Position numbers and translations under genes: made by a program. A DNA stretch of 64,000 nt. Origin: Myxococcus xanthus. Its GTDB lineage: Bacteria; Myxococcota; Myxococcia; Myxococcales; Myxococcaceae. Location: contig NZ_CP017174.1 in NCBI RefSeq assembly GCF_006402735.1, positions 1,243,001 through 1,307,000 on the forward strand, in the 5' to 3' direction. The stretch's first letter is position 1. Each line of letters starts with the position of its first letter. The notes under the pieces are model-generated. The model ran no database searches. It was given only the letters and a program-made list of their open reading frames with translations, and was not told where the DNA came from. Positions 45,259 to 54,121 of the stretch are shown piece by piece.

Positions 45259-45289
45259 GCGTCTGCCTGGTTGTACGACAGGCGGACGC
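45259..45289 (+). terminator. Hairpin terminator after GT4 gene
   Basis: An 11-bp stem (GCGTCTGCCTG / CAGGCGGACGC, one G-U wobble) with a 9-nt loop begins 5 bp after the stop codon. The following bases are not T-rich. It separates the GT4 gene from the initiating transferase gene, 92 bp further on. Confidence 0.6.
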
Positions 45290-45381
45290 AAGGGCCCATT
45301 GCTTCACAAACCTATCGTACTCCAGCGTGCATTGACGCGTGGAGCCACCGGCCGCCACGATGCACGGACGGTGCACGCCCC

Positions 45382-46869
45382 ATGATTACGCTTTTCGTCG
45401 CCTTCTTCGTCTCGCTGCTGGTGGCTCTGGCGGTGACGCGGCTGGTGCGCGACCGGGCCCTGGCATGGGGATGGCTGGACCAGGCGAACTCCAGCCGGAA
45501 GGTCCATGTCCGGCCGATTCCCAGGCTGGGCGGGGTGGGCATCGTCGGTGGATTCTTCGCGCCGCTGTGCGCGCTGTTCCTGGTGGACTCTGGCGTGGGG
45601 TACCACTTCCGCTCCCACACGGAACTGGTGACGGGCCTGTTCCTGGGCGGCGCGGCGATTGTGGCGCTGGGGCTGTACGACGACCTGCGGGGCGCGGGCG
45701 CCCGTCTGAAGTTCGCCGTCCAGTTCGCGGTGGCGTTCGGCTTGTATGCCATGGGATTCCGAATCGACGTCATCGCCAACCCGTTCGGCCCGGAGCTGGT
45801 GTTGGGCGCGTTGAGTCTGCCTTTCACCGTGTTGTGGGTGGTGGGCGTGGTCAACGCGCTCAACCTCATCGACGGCCTGGATGGGCTCGCGGGCGGCGTG
45901 GCCTTCTTCGGCGTCGGCACCAACTTCCTGCTCGCGCTGTCGCGAGGCGACGTGCTGCTGTCATTGCTGATGGCGGCGCTGGCGGGCGCCATCCTCGGGT
46001 TCCTGGTGTTCAACTTCAACCCGGCCTCCATCTTCATGGGGGACACCGGGAGCATGTTCCTGGGCTTCGTGCTGGCCGCGGTGTCCATCAAGACGAGCAC
46101 CAAGAGCGGCACGGCGGTGGCCATGCTGGTGCCGGTGATGGCGCTGGGGCTGCCCATCATGGACACGCTGCTGGCCATGGTGCGGCGCTCGCTGCTGGGG
46201 CGGCCGATGTTCAGCGCGGACCGGGAGCACATCCATCACCGGCTGATGAGCCACCTGGTGCTCAGCCACCGCGCCACGGTGTTGGTGCTGTATGGCCTGT
46301 GCGGCCTCTTCATGCTGGTGGCGCTGGCGCTGAACTTCGCCAGCAGCGCGCAGAGCGCCATGCTGCTGTGTGGCATGGGCGTGCTCATCGTGCTGCTGAT
46401 GCGGCGGCTGGGCTACCTGGACCTGGGCCGCGCCCGGGACATGCACCAGGTGCGTCAGCGCAACCTCTGGCTGCGGACCATGGTGAAGGACGTCACCCGC
46501 GCGGTGCGCGCGGCGCCCTCGCTGGAGGGGGTGTGGAACGCGGTGCGCCCGTTGGCGGATGCCCTGGGCCTGTCGCACCAGGAGTTGTGCTTCCAGCGCG
46601 TTTGGCCCACGGGACTCGCGGACAACGTCGTCTTCGAAGCCCAGCGGACCGCGGGCTCGGGGATGCCGTTCGAGGTCAGCATCGCCATCAAGGTCGACGG
46701 CGAGGTGCTGGGCGCGATGCTGCTGGTGTGGCGGGATGGCCGGGCCGCCATCAACCGCGATGAGGAACTGGCGCTGGAGCAGGTGGCGGACGCGGTGGCG
46801 GAGAGCGCCGGGCGGCTCCGGCCCCGGGCCGACGCCGAGCCCGGACGCCTGGTCGCGCTGAGGAAGTGA
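45382..46869 (+). CDS. PNPT/WecA-type polyprenyl-phosphate sugar-1-phosphate transferase with C-terminal extension
   Basis: 495 residues. The first ~355 form a MraY/WecA membrane enzyme with ~11 helices: KVHVRPIPRLGGVGI, ALGLYDDLRGAG (Asp-Asp), NALNLIDGLDGLAGG (~160), NFNPASIFMGDTGSMFLGF (~220) and ADREHIHHRL (~285), the sugar-recognition His loop. It should start the repeat unit by putting HexNAc-1-P on undecaprenyl phosphate. Residues ~366-495 are an extra cytoplasmic domain, probably GAF-like (alpha/beta, ending in EELALEQVADAVAESAGRL), which WecA lacks. It is eight genes after wzx, in agreement with the proposed BPS PNPT of M. xanthus. The next gene's start overlaps its stop. Confidence 0.88.
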   Translation: MITLFVAFFVSLLVALAVTRLVRDRALAWGWLDQANSSRKVHVRPIPRLGGVGIVGGFFAPLCALFLVDSGVGYHFRSHTELVTGLFLGGAAIVALGLYDDLRGAGARLKFAVQFAVAFGLYAMGFRIDVIANPFGPELVLGALSLPFTVLWVVGVVNALNLIDGLDGLAGGVAFFGVGTNFLLALSRGDVLLSLLMAALAGAILGFLVFNFNPASIFMGDTGSMFLGFVLAAVSIKTSTKSGTAVAMLVPVMALGLPIMDTLLAMVRRSLLGRPMFSADREHIHHRLMSHLVLSHRATVLVLYGLCGLFMLVALALNFASSAQSAMLLCGMGVLIVLLMRRLGYLDLGRARDMHQVRQRNLWLRTMVKDVTRAVRAAPSLEGVWNAVRPLADALGLSHQELCFQRVWPTGLADNVVFEAQRTAGSGMPFEVSIAIKVDGEVLGAMLLVWRDGRAAINRDEELALEQVADAVAESAGRLRPRADAEPGRLVALRK

Positions 46870-47957
46870 TGCCCGACGGGCACGCCGCGCCGCGCACCCG
46901 GCAGGAGCGCCTGACACCCGTGGGCGCGAGCGCGCTCCTGGCCCTGCTGCGTGCGTGGCCGGACGCCCCCTCGGGTGCGCCGCCGGGAGGCGGGGACGCG
47001 GAGGCCCTGGTGCGCACGGCGGTGCGCCACGGGCTGGTGGGCTTCGTGGCGCACGCGGTGGAGCGGGCGGGCTGGGCACTGCCCGAGCCCGCGAGTGCGT
47101 CCCTGCGCCGGGAGGCCCTGGGGAACGCGGCGCGGGCCCTGCGCGTGAAGGCGCTGCTGCTGCGATGCCTGGACGCACTGGCGACGGTGGGACAGGTGCC
47201 GGTGCTGCTCAAGGGATACGGGCTGGCGCTGCGGCTGTATCCGGACCCGTTGCAGCGAGCCACCACGGACGTGGACCTGCTGGTGGCGCGCGCGGACGTG
47301 GGCGCCGCAGTCCAAGCGCTTGCCCGCGTGGGGCTCTCGGTGCGGCGGGACGACGGCGCCCGGCACGGGGAAGAGGACGCTCACCACTTGGAGCTGGCGG
47401 GGCCGGCGGGGCTGGTGGAGTTGCACTACCGCGCGCTCGCGGGGTGGGGCGAGGCGCTGGAGGGCGACGCGCTGCTGGCGCGGGCGGAGACGGGCGTGGT
47501 GGATGGCCGGGCGGTGCGGTGGCTGCGGCCCGAGGACGAGGCCGTCTACCTGGCGCTGCACGCGAGCAACCACGCGTTGCAACGGTTGGCGTGGCTCTTC
47601 GACTTGAAGCTGCTGGCGCTGGCGGACACGCGGCTGGACTGGCGGATGGTGGTGGAGCGGGCACGTGGCACGGCCTTCCCACATGCGGCCTGGTATGCGT
47701 GGGACGCGGCGCGGCGGCTCCTGGCGGCGCCGGTGCCGGACGAGGCGCTGGCGGCGCTGGCTCCGCCCCGTTGGCAGCAAGTGCTCGCACGGCGTTTTTT
47801 CTCCGACGCGCGGCTGCTGGAGGCAGCGCTGCTGGATAGCCGGACCGGGTGGATGGCGGCGAAGCTGCTGCTGGCGCCACGGATGGGGTCCGTGGCGCGG
47901 TATGGCGTCCGGCGAGCACGGAACGCCGTGCGGGCGAGGCTGCGCCGTCCAGGCTGA
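46866..47957 (+). CDS. Nucleotidyltransferase-fold protein (PF14907-like), motif intact
   Basis: 363 residues. LLKGYGLALRLYPDPLQRATTDVDLLV holds the elements typical of the 'uncharacterised nucleotidyltransferase' family: Lys-Gly, Tyr-Pro and the D-x-D of TDVDLLV, the metal pair of the pol-beta fold. Later LAGPAGLVELHY and EDEAVYLALHASNH are also typical. The reaction is unknown for the family. The start is GTG 46866 (overlapping the transferase stop, GTGATG) or the ATG at 46869; either way it is translationally coupled to the initiating sugar transferase, suggesting work on the same lipid-linked glycan. Confidence 0.75.
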   Translation: MMPDGHAAPRTRQERLTPVGASALLALLRAWPDAPSGAPPGGGDAEALVRTAVRHGLVGFVAHAVERAGWALPEPASASLRREALGNAARALRVKALLLRCLDALATVGQVPVLLKGYGLALRLYPDPLQRATTDVDLLVARADVGAAVQALARVGLSVRRDDGARHGEEDAHHLELAGPAGLVELHYRALAGWGEALEGDALLARAETGVVDGRAVRWLRPEDEAVYLALHASNHALQRLAWLFDLKLLALADTRLDWRMVVERARGTAFPHAAWYAWDAARRLLAAPVPDEALAALAPPRWQQVLARRFFSDARLLEAALLDSRTGWMAAKLLLAPRMGSVARYGVRRARNAVRARLRRPG

Positions 47958-48312
47958 GCTGGGGGCGCGGCATGCCTCAGCCGCGGCCAGCCAGCACTCC
48001 CATCGCCATGGCCAGCGCGCCGGGCAGCGTCTTCCTGCGCACCTGCCTCATGGGGGGAGGCCACACCTCCCGCCGTGTGACTCGGGCCGTGGGCCACGGT
48101 CATTTCGGCGGATGCCGCCACGGGCGGCGGAGCGGCCGGTCTGCCTCCATCCGGAGGACTTTTCACCTTCGTTTCGTAGCAGCCTGAATTCGCTTGGGTC
48201 TTCCAGCGCCCGGCCGCCGTGTCGATTTTTCCTGGGGCCGTGTCGATCCGCGTTCGGCTGATTCGTCGCCATTTCAGAACGGGGCGGTGCCCCCAACCGA
48301 AAGGACGATGCG
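47958..48312. other. 355-bp intergenic region with tandem TGTCGA boxes
   Basis: No convincing gene on either strand. The left two-thirds hold nothing recognised. The right part has a direct repeat GCCGTGTCGAT at 48216-48226 and 48237-48247 (21 bp apart, two helical turns), a promoter candidate, and an AAGGA ribosome site before the YCII-type gene. Confidence 0.6.
48241..48267 (+). promoter_or_regulatory. Candidate ECF42-type promoter
   Basis: TGTCGA (48241-48246), 17-nt spacer, CGTC (48264-48267), followed ~45 bp later by the ATG of a DGPF/YCII gene. ECF42 sigma factors, studied in Streptomyces, are reported to recognise TGTCGA in the -35 and CG(A/T)C in the -10 region and to control DGPF-protein genes. 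The upstream TGTCGA at 48220-48225 could be a second -35 element or an activator site. Match was made by eye and from memory of the motif. Confidence 0.5.
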
Positions 48313-48747
48313 ATGAAGGTCATGGTGCTTGTGAAGGCGACGAAGAACTCCGAGGCCGGTGCGATGCCCAGCGAGAAGATGTTCGCGGACATGGGCAAGT
48401 TCAACGAGGAGCTGGTGAAGGCCGGGGTGATGCTCGATGGAGATGGCCTCAAGCCGAGCAGCGCCGCCAAGCGCATCCGGTTCTCGAACGGAACCAAGCG
48501 CGTCATCGACGGCCCCTTCGCCGAGACGAAGGAGCTCGTGGCCGGCTATTGGATCTGGCAGGTGAAGTCGATGGAGGAGGCGGTGGAGTGGGCGCGCCGT
48601 TGCCCGGACCCGATGCCCGGCGAGGAGTCGGACCTGGAGCTCCGCCCCTTCTACGAGTTGGACGACCTTGGCTCCGAGTTCACGCCGGAGCTGCGCGCCC
48701 AGGAGGAGAAGCTGCGCGCCGAGTTGGACCAGCGTCGCGGCTCCTGA
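48313..48747 (+). CDS. YCII/DGPF-domain protein
   Basis: 144 residues, a single YCII-related domain. MKVMVLVKATKNSEAG opens the ferredoxin-like fold and RVIDGPFAETKELVAGYWIW is the DGPF signature that names the group; a charged helical tail follows. The ribosome site AAGGA lies 8 nt upstream of the ATG. These proteins are commonly encoded beside ECF42-type sigma factor genes and no biochemical role is firmly known. Here no sigma factor gene is adjacent, but the promoter motif is present. It interrupts the polysaccharide locus and ends in a strong bidirectional hairpin, so it is probably an independent unit. Confidence 0.85.
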   Translation: MKVMVLVKATKNSEAGAMPSEKMFADMGKFNEELVKAGVMLDGDGLKPSSAAKRIRFSNGTKRVIDGPFAETKELVAGYWIWQVKSMEEAVEWARRCPDPMPGEESDLELRPFYELDDLGSEFTPELRAQEEKLRAELDQRRGS

Positions 48748-48763
48748 GGCGAGGGGCGGACGC

Positions 48764-48794
48764 GGGGCGGTGGAGCGACACCGCTCCACGCCCC
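48764..48794. terminator. Long bidirectional hairpin between convergent genes
   Basis: GGGGC + GTGGAGCG / CGCTCCAC + GCCCC pair as 13 bp with one bulged G and a 4-nt ACAC loop. It lies midway in the 60-bp gap between the YCII stop and the FG-GAP lipoprotein stop, and so can serve both genes. Confidence 0.65.
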
Positions 48795-48807
48795 TGCCTC
48801 GCTCACC

Positions 48808-51567
48808 TCACGGGCACAGCGGGCTGCCGCCCAGGCCCGGCGCGCAGCCCTGGCCCACGCAGTACTTCGGTCCGCTGTCGTGCACCTGCTGGCCGGCCGA
48901 GTCGCGAGGCACCTCCACGGTGCAGCGGCCGTCGGTCCGGTTCCCGGACGGGTCCTCCACCACGTAGTGCACCGTGTAGACGCGGCCATCTCCGGTGTCG
49001 TCGCGCTCTGCGCGCAGCTGGACGGAGGTGGCGTTCACCCGCACGTCGATGTCGTCGCAGGTCGCGCCGTCGCAGATGCCCGCGACGTCCTCGGACTCAT
49101 CCGACGTCACCCGGATGATGCGGCCGTACCGCTCCAGCGACAGGTCACCCATGCACGCGTCCTTCGCGGGCGCGGCGCACTCGGCCAGCGTCACCGTGCG
49201 GTACTGGTGGTCCGCCGGCCACAGCCGCTTGCCCAGGGACGCGCCGGGCACGGGCGCCCGCGTGTCCCGCACCGTCACGGAGAAGGCGCAGCCACACGCA
49301 TTGCCGGAGCCATCCACCGCGTTGCAGTCCACCACCGAGCGCCCCAGCGGGAACCGGGAGCCATCCGGCGGCGTGCACGTCACCGACACCGGCCCGCAGT
49401 TGTCCTCCGCCCGGGCGGTGTAGGTGGCCTCCGCGCCCCCCGCCACGCACTCCAGCACCTGCGGCGCCGGGCAGAGGATGGACGGCAGCGTCGTGTCCAC
49501 CACCTTCACCGTGGCCTGGCACACCGCGCTGTCCTCGCCGTCGTGGGCCGTCAGCGTCACGGCATGCCGCCCCAGGCTGAAGGGGCCGGGCGCCGTCTGC
49601 GTCAGCGTGAAGGGACCCGGCTGCCCGTCCGGGTCATGGCTGCCGTTGTCCACGCTGGCCAACGCGCGGCACTGCGCGTCCGCCTCCACGACGACGTCCC
49701 GGCACAGCGCCACCGGAGGCTCGTTGGGCGCGCACGCCAGCTTCAGCTGCGCCGATGCGACGTTGTTGTCCTCGCGGCACTCCAGCTCACGTCCCGTGCC
49801 GGTGCCGTCGTCATCCACCACCGCGTAGATGAGCACCCAGCCGCTCTCGGTGGTGTCGAACGCCAGCTCCACGCTCGTCTCTTCGCCCGCTTCCAGCTTG
49901 TGGGGCACGGTGGCCACACCCAGGAGCGTGCCGGCTTCGCCCACCGCGTCCTGGTAGAAGGCCACCTGGACCCCCGCCGAGGCCGCCGAATCCCCCTGGT
50001 TGCGCACCCTCGCGCCAAGCGTCACCGCGCCCTCGCCCGAGCAGGTGGCCGTCACCTGACCGATGGCGAGGTCCGGCGCCGCGAAGGGCCGCACGGTGCC
50101 CGTGCCCTGGCTGTTGGTGCGGAAGGTGTTGAGCCCCGGCGCCAGCCAGTTGCTCACCGGACGCGCGGGCAGGGTGCCGTCGTCGTTCACGTTGGTGACG
50201 GAGTAGGCGTGCTGGTTCCAGATGCGCCGCGTGTTCACCCAGCCGTCCTTGCGGTCCCGGTACACGCGGATGCCCTGGAAGTCGCCGTAGCCGCAGGCCG
50301 TGTTCTGCGCGACGATGATTTCGGCGTTGCCATCACCGTCCACGTCCGCGACCACCGGATTCTCATACGCGGTGCACGAGCTGTGCGGCGCCTCGAAGCG
50401 GACCTGGCCCGTCACGCCGTCGTAGATGCGCAGCGCCGTCTCGTCCGCGTAGACGACCTCGGCGCGGCCATCGCCCTCGAAGTCGAAGGTGGAGGACCCG
50501 GTGCGGTTGGAGCTGTGGTCCTGCGTGGGGCTCAGCCACTTCACCGTGCCGTTCGACTCGAACACGGCGTAGTGGGACGCGCCCGCCACGCCAATCTCCG
50601 GCTGTCCGTCCCCGTCGAAGTCCGCGATGTTCGGCGGTCCGCCCACGCCGCCGCCCAGGTGCTGCACGGTCCATTTCACCTTGCAGTTCGCGTCCATCAA
50701 GGACACGTGGCCGTCCCACACCACGACGATTTCGCCCTCGGGGCCCGCGTCGAAGTTGCCCACGCCCGCGAGCCCGTGGCCCAGCTCCGCCGCCTTGCAC
50801 TTGAGCGTTCCGTCATGCCGGTAGATGGCGCGGCCATTCACCACCTCCTGGAGCCCGTCCCCGTCCAGGTCCACCGCGAACGCCAGCGGTCCGGTGTCGT
50901 TGGCCGGGCTGCCCACGCCGTCGCTCCCCACCCACCGGAGCGTCCCGCTGCTGTCGTAGACGTGATTGCCGGCGATGATTTCCACCGAGCCATCTCCGTC
51001 CAGGTCGGCCAGGGACACCCCGCCCCAGTCGAGCGGTGGCCCGTCCGCGCGGAACTTGAAGGCGCCGGTGTGCTCGAAGCAGATGATGCCCTGGGCGCTC
51101 TCCGGCACGGTGCACAGCTCCACCTTGCCATCTCCGTCGACGTCGCCCGCGGCGACGCTGGCCGAGCCCCGGGTACGGTACGCCGGGTCCGTCACCGCCC
51201 AGAGGTCCGAGCCGTCCGCGCCGCTGATGGCGCGCAGCACGCCGTTCGTCTTGAAATTCCAGCCCTCGAAGCTGTTGAACACCACGTCGGGAACGCCATC
51301 CGCGTTGACGTCCACCACCACGGGCGTGGCCTGCGCGTTGGTGTGCGTGGGCATGAGGGGACTGGCCGTCCACGCCCACTCCACCTCGGGCTCGAAGTGG
51401 GGCTCGAAGGGCGGCCGCACTTCGCACCGGGCTTCTGACTCCACCGCCGTGGTGTTGTCGAATGCCGGAGGTTCCTCGGGTGTCGTGCCGGTGCACGCCA
51501 CCCATCCGAGCGCTCCGAGCGTGAGCCAACGGCCCGGACGCCCGTCCGACCATCCCTGCTGCGACAT
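48808..51567 (-). CDS. FG-GAP/VCBS and HYR-type surface lipoprotein, Cys-rich
   Basis: 919 residues. ATG at 51567 follows GGAGG. The N-terminus ends its hydrophobic stretch in GALGWVAC, a plausible lipobox. Residues ~60-480 hold six or more repeats of the calcium-loop type (DVNADGVPD, DVDGDGKVE, DLDGDGSVE, DLDGDGLQE, DFDGDGQPE, DVDGDGNAE) as in beta-propeller FG-GAP domains. Residues ~510-610 form a CARDB-like Ig domain (AVTLGARVRNQGDSAASAG). The C-terminal ~300 are HYR-like with paired Cys and a KDACMGDL...ICDGATCDDI segment. It should be exported and surface exposed, probably for adhesion or polysaccharide contact (inference). It faces away from its neighbours. Confidence 0.8.
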   Translation of the reverse strand: MSQQGWSDGRPGRWLTLGALGWVACTGTTPEEPPAFDNTTAVESEARCEVRPPFEPHFEPEVEWAWTASPLMPTHTNAQATPVVVDVNADGVPDVVFNSFEGWNFKTNGVLRAISGADGSDLWAVTDPAYRTRGSASVAAGDVDGDGKVELCTVPESAQGIICFEHTGAFKFRADGPPLDWGGVSLADLDGDGSVEIIAGNHVYDSSGTLRWVGSDGVGSPANDTGPLAFAVDLDGDGLQEVVNGRAIYRHDGTLKCKAAELGHGLAGVGNFDAGPEGEIVVVWDGHVSLMDANCKVKWTVQHLGGGVGGPPNIADFDGDGQPEIGVAGASHYAVFESNGTVKWLSPTQDHSSNRTGSSTFDFEGDGRAEVVYADETALRIYDGVTGQVRFEAPHSSCTAYENPVVADVDGDGNAEIIVAQNTACGYGDFQGIRVYRDRKDGWVNTRRIWNQHAYSVTNVNDDGTLPARPVSNWLAPGLNTFRTNSQGTGTVRPFAAPDLAIGQVTATCSGEGAVTLGARVRNQGDSAASAGVQVAFYQDAVGEAGTLLGVATVPHKLEAGEETSVELAFDTTESGWVLIYAVVDDDGTGTGRELECREDNNVASAQLKLACAPNEPPVALCRDVVVEADAQCRALASVDNGSHDPDGQPGPFTLTQTAPGPFSLGRHAVTLTAHDGEDSAVCQATVKVVDTTLPSILCPAPQVLECVAGGAEATYTARAEDNCGPVSVTCTPPDGSRFPLGRSVVDCNAVDGSGNACGCAFSVTVRDTRAPVPGASLGKRLWPADHQYRTVTLAECAAPAKDACMGDLSLERYGRIIRVTSDESEDVAGICDGATCDDIDVRVNATSVQLRAERDDTGDGRVYTVHYVVEDPSGNRTDGRCTVEVPRDSAGQQVHDSGPKYCVGQGCAPGLGGSPLCP

Positions 51568-51745
51568 TCCGCCTCCAAGAAAGCCTGCCCGGCCCGCGAC
51601 GTACCGGGCGGCCCAGGTATTCACTCGGACCGGTTTGGGGACCCACCCCGGAAGGCCGCCCAATGTCGGCTGTTCACCCCTGGCTCCCGGGAGTGACGTC
51701 ATCCGGGCGTTGCAGGCCATGCGCCCGGACCGTTAAAGGGGGGCC

Positions 51746-52717
51746 ATGTCCGCCGGTCTTCTCGACACCTTCCGAGTGCTCTCTTCGTTTGATCCGCCAC
51801 GTGGCGCGCTGCGCGGGGCGCCCTGGGAGGAGTATGTGGACTGGGCCATCATGCAGGGCCTGGCGCCCCTGGCGGCCTACAACCTGGAGTACCGGCTGGG
51901 CGCGGGCAACGCGCCGGAGTGGGCGCGGGACAAGCTGCTCAGCATCTACCAGGGCTCCGTCAACGACAACGTGATGAAGCTCGTGAACTTCAAGCGCATC
52001 GTGGGCGCGCTGGAGGGACGCAAGCTGGTGTTGATGGGCGCCGCGTCCTTCGCGGACTCGCTCTATCCGCACGTGGGCTTCCGCCCCGTGCCGGAGCTGC
52101 AAATCCTGATGAAGCGCCTGGACGTGGACGGCTTCTCGGGCTTCCTGTCCCACCACGAGTTCGTCCCGGAGCCCGACACGGAGAACAGCGGCGCCGCGAA
52201 GGTGGTGTCCGACGGACGCACCGTCATCCTGCTCTATTCGGACGTGCTGGGCCCCCAGCGCCGCGAGCAGACGGCGGGCATCCTCGAGCGGGCGAAGCCC
52301 ATGCGCGTGTATGGCTCCTCGCTCTACCGCCCGGAGCTGGAGGACGCGGTGCTGCTGGTGGCGCTGGAGCATGCGCGCCATGGGTACGCGGTGCCGTGGT
52401 TGTCCTTCATCGACCTGCGCGAGCTCGTCACCGGCGCGAAGTGGATGGGCGGCGTGTACTCGCGTCCGTTGGATGTGCCGGTGCTGCTGGCCCGGGCCGC
52501 GGAGTGGCGCCTGGAGCGGGCCCTCTACACGTCCCTGTCGATTGTGGCGCGCTTGTTCCCGGACGCCGCCGCGGACGCCACCGCCGCGCTGCCGCCGCTG
52601 CGCCGGGCGACGCGGGAGCTGTTGGAGCGGACGGTGGTGGGTCCTGTATGCACCCCCGGCCGGACCTCGGCCCTCAAGGGGATGGAGCGGGTTCGCCGCC
52701 TGCTCACGGGCCAGTAA
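51746..52717 (+). CDS. Nucleotidyltransferase-fold protein (PF14907-like), catalytic motif eroded
   Basis: 323 residues with AAAGGGGGG before the ATG. It shares the layout of the protein at 46866: LVLMGAASFADSLYPHVGFR is the counterpart of LLKGYGLALRLYPDPLQR, but Lys is Met, and PVPELQILMKR replaces the metal-binding TDVDLLV, so both Asp are gone. A later LEDAVLLVALEHARHGYAVP and WLSFIDLRELV match the family's C-terminal half. It therefore looks like a non-catalytic paralogue, perhaps a partner or binder. It is 103 bp upstream of ugd on the same strand. Confidence 0.65.
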   Translation: MSAGLLDTFRVLSSFDPPRGALRGAPWEEYVDWAIMQGLAPLAAYNLEYRLGAGNAPEWARDKLLSIYQGSVNDNVMKLVNFKRIVGALEGRKLVLMGAASFADSLYPHVGFRPVPELQILMKRLDVDGFSGFLSHHEFVPEPDTENSGAAKVVSDGRTVILLYSDVLGPQRREQTAGILERAKPMRVYGSSLYRPELEDAVLLVALEHARHGYAVPWLSFIDLRELVTGAKWMGGVYSRPLDVPVLLARAAEWRLERALYTSLSIVARLFPDAAADATAALPPLRRATRELLERTVVGPVCTPGRTSALKGMERVRRLLTGQ

Positions 52718-52820
52718 GCCCGGCTGCTCGCAGAGGGCCCCCGGTGAAGGGGATGGGCTTTCTTTCGGACTCCCTCCCGGCGTATGAGTCCATCAAGAGA
52801 CATTCACTGGGGCTCCCTCA

Positions 52821-54119
52821 ATGCGTATTGCCATCATCGGAACCGGCTACGTCGGCCTGGTCGCGGGCACCTGTTTCGCGGACTCGGGTAACGACGTCAC
52901 GTGCGTGGACATCGACGAGCGGAAGATCCGCATGCTCCAGGCGGGCGAGGTCCCCATCTACGAGCCCGGCCTGGAGGAGCTCATCAAGAAGAACGTGCGC
53001 GAAAAGCGCCTGTTCTTCACCCGGGACCTGGCGGAGGCCGTCACCAACGCCCAGGTCGTCTTCATCGCCGTGGGCACGCCCGAGGGTGAGAGTGGCGACG
53101 CGGACCTCCAGTACGTGCTGGCCGCCGCCGAGCAGATTGGCAAGGCGATGAAGCAGTACACGGTGGTGGTGGACAAGAGCACCGTGCCGGTGGGCACCGC
53201 GGACAAGGTGCGCGAGGCCATCCGCAAGGTGACGGACATCGAGTTCGACGTCGTCTCCAACCCGGAGTTCCTCAAGGAAGGCGCCGCGCTGGACGACTTC
53301 CTCAAGCCCGACCGCGTCGTCATCGGCGTGGACTCCGAGCGCGCCCGCAAGGTGATGGCGGACCTGTATTCGCCCTTCGTGCGCACCGAGAACCCGGTGC
53401 TGTTCATGGACACGCGCTCGGCGGAGCTGACGAAGTACGCGGCCAACGCGATGCTGGCCACGCGCATCTCCTTCATGAACGACATCGCCGCGCTTTGCGA
53501 GAAGGTGGGCGCGGACGTGGACTTCGTGCGCAAGGGCCTGGGTTCGGACAAGCGCATCGGCTATCCGTTCCTCTTCCCGGGCGTGGGCTACGGCGGCTCC
53601 TGCTTCCCCAAGGACGTGAAGGCGCTGGTGGCCACGGCGCGTGACTACGGCCTGGAGCTGGACCTGCTGCGCGCGGTGGAGCGCACCAACGAGCGCCAGA
53701 AGAAGCTGCTGGTGAACAAGGCGGCCAGGCACTACGGCTCGCTGGAGGGCCGCAAGTTCGGCGTGTGGGGTCTGGCCTTCAAGCCGAAGACGGACGACAT
53801 GCGCGAGGCGCCGTCCATCGAGGTCATCGAGGGCCTCATCGGCAAGGGCGCCCAGGTGATTGCGCACGACCCGGTGTCTCCGCACACGGCCCGGCGCGTC
53901 TTCGGTGAGCGCATCCGCTACGCCTCCGTGCCCTACGAGGCGCTGGAGGGCGTGGACGGCCTCTTCGTGGTGACGGAGTGGAACGAGTTCCGCCACCCGG
54001 ACTTCGAGCGCATGAAGTCGCTGATGAAGTCGCCCGTCGTGTTCGACGGACGCAACGTGTACGACCCCACGCGCATGCGTGAGCTGGGCTTCACGTACTA
54101 CGGCATCGGCCGGCGGTAG
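52821..54119 (+). CDS. ugd: UDP-glucose 6-dehydrogenase
   Basis: 432 residues, cytosolic. It oxidises UDP-glucose to UDP-glucuronate with 2 NAD+. MRIAIIGTGYVGLVAGTCFADSG is the Rossmann site, PIYEPGLEELIKKN is characteristic of Ugd rather than UDP-ManNAc dehydrogenases, FIAVGTPEGE and VDKSTVPVGTAD follow, and YGGSCFPKD carries the catalytic Cys261. The C-terminal UDP-binding part has GLAFKPKTDDMREAPS. It supplies a uronic acid donor for the polysaccharide. An acyltransferase gene starts 2 bp after its stop. Confidence 0.95.
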   Translation: MRIAIIGTGYVGLVAGTCFADSGNDVTCVDIDERKIRMLQAGEVPIYEPGLEELIKKNVREKRLFFTRDLAEAVTNAQVVFIAVGTPEGESGDADLQYVLAAAEQIGKAMKQYTVVVDKSTVPVGTADKVREAIRKVTDIEFDVVSNPEFLKEGAALDDFLKPDRVVIGVDSERARKVMADLYSPFVRTENPVLFMDTRSAELTKYAANAMLATRISFMNDIAALCEKVGADVDFVRKGLGSDKRIGYPFLFPGVGYGGSCFPKDVKALVATARDYGLELDLLRAVERTNERQKKLLVNKAARHYGSLEGRKFGVWGLAFKPKTDDMREAPSIEVIEGLIGKGAQVIAHDPVSPHTARRVFGERIRYASVPYEALEGVDGLFVVTEWNEFRHPDFERMKSLMKSPVVFDGRNVYDPTRMRELGFTYYGIGRR

Positions 54120-54121
54120 CG

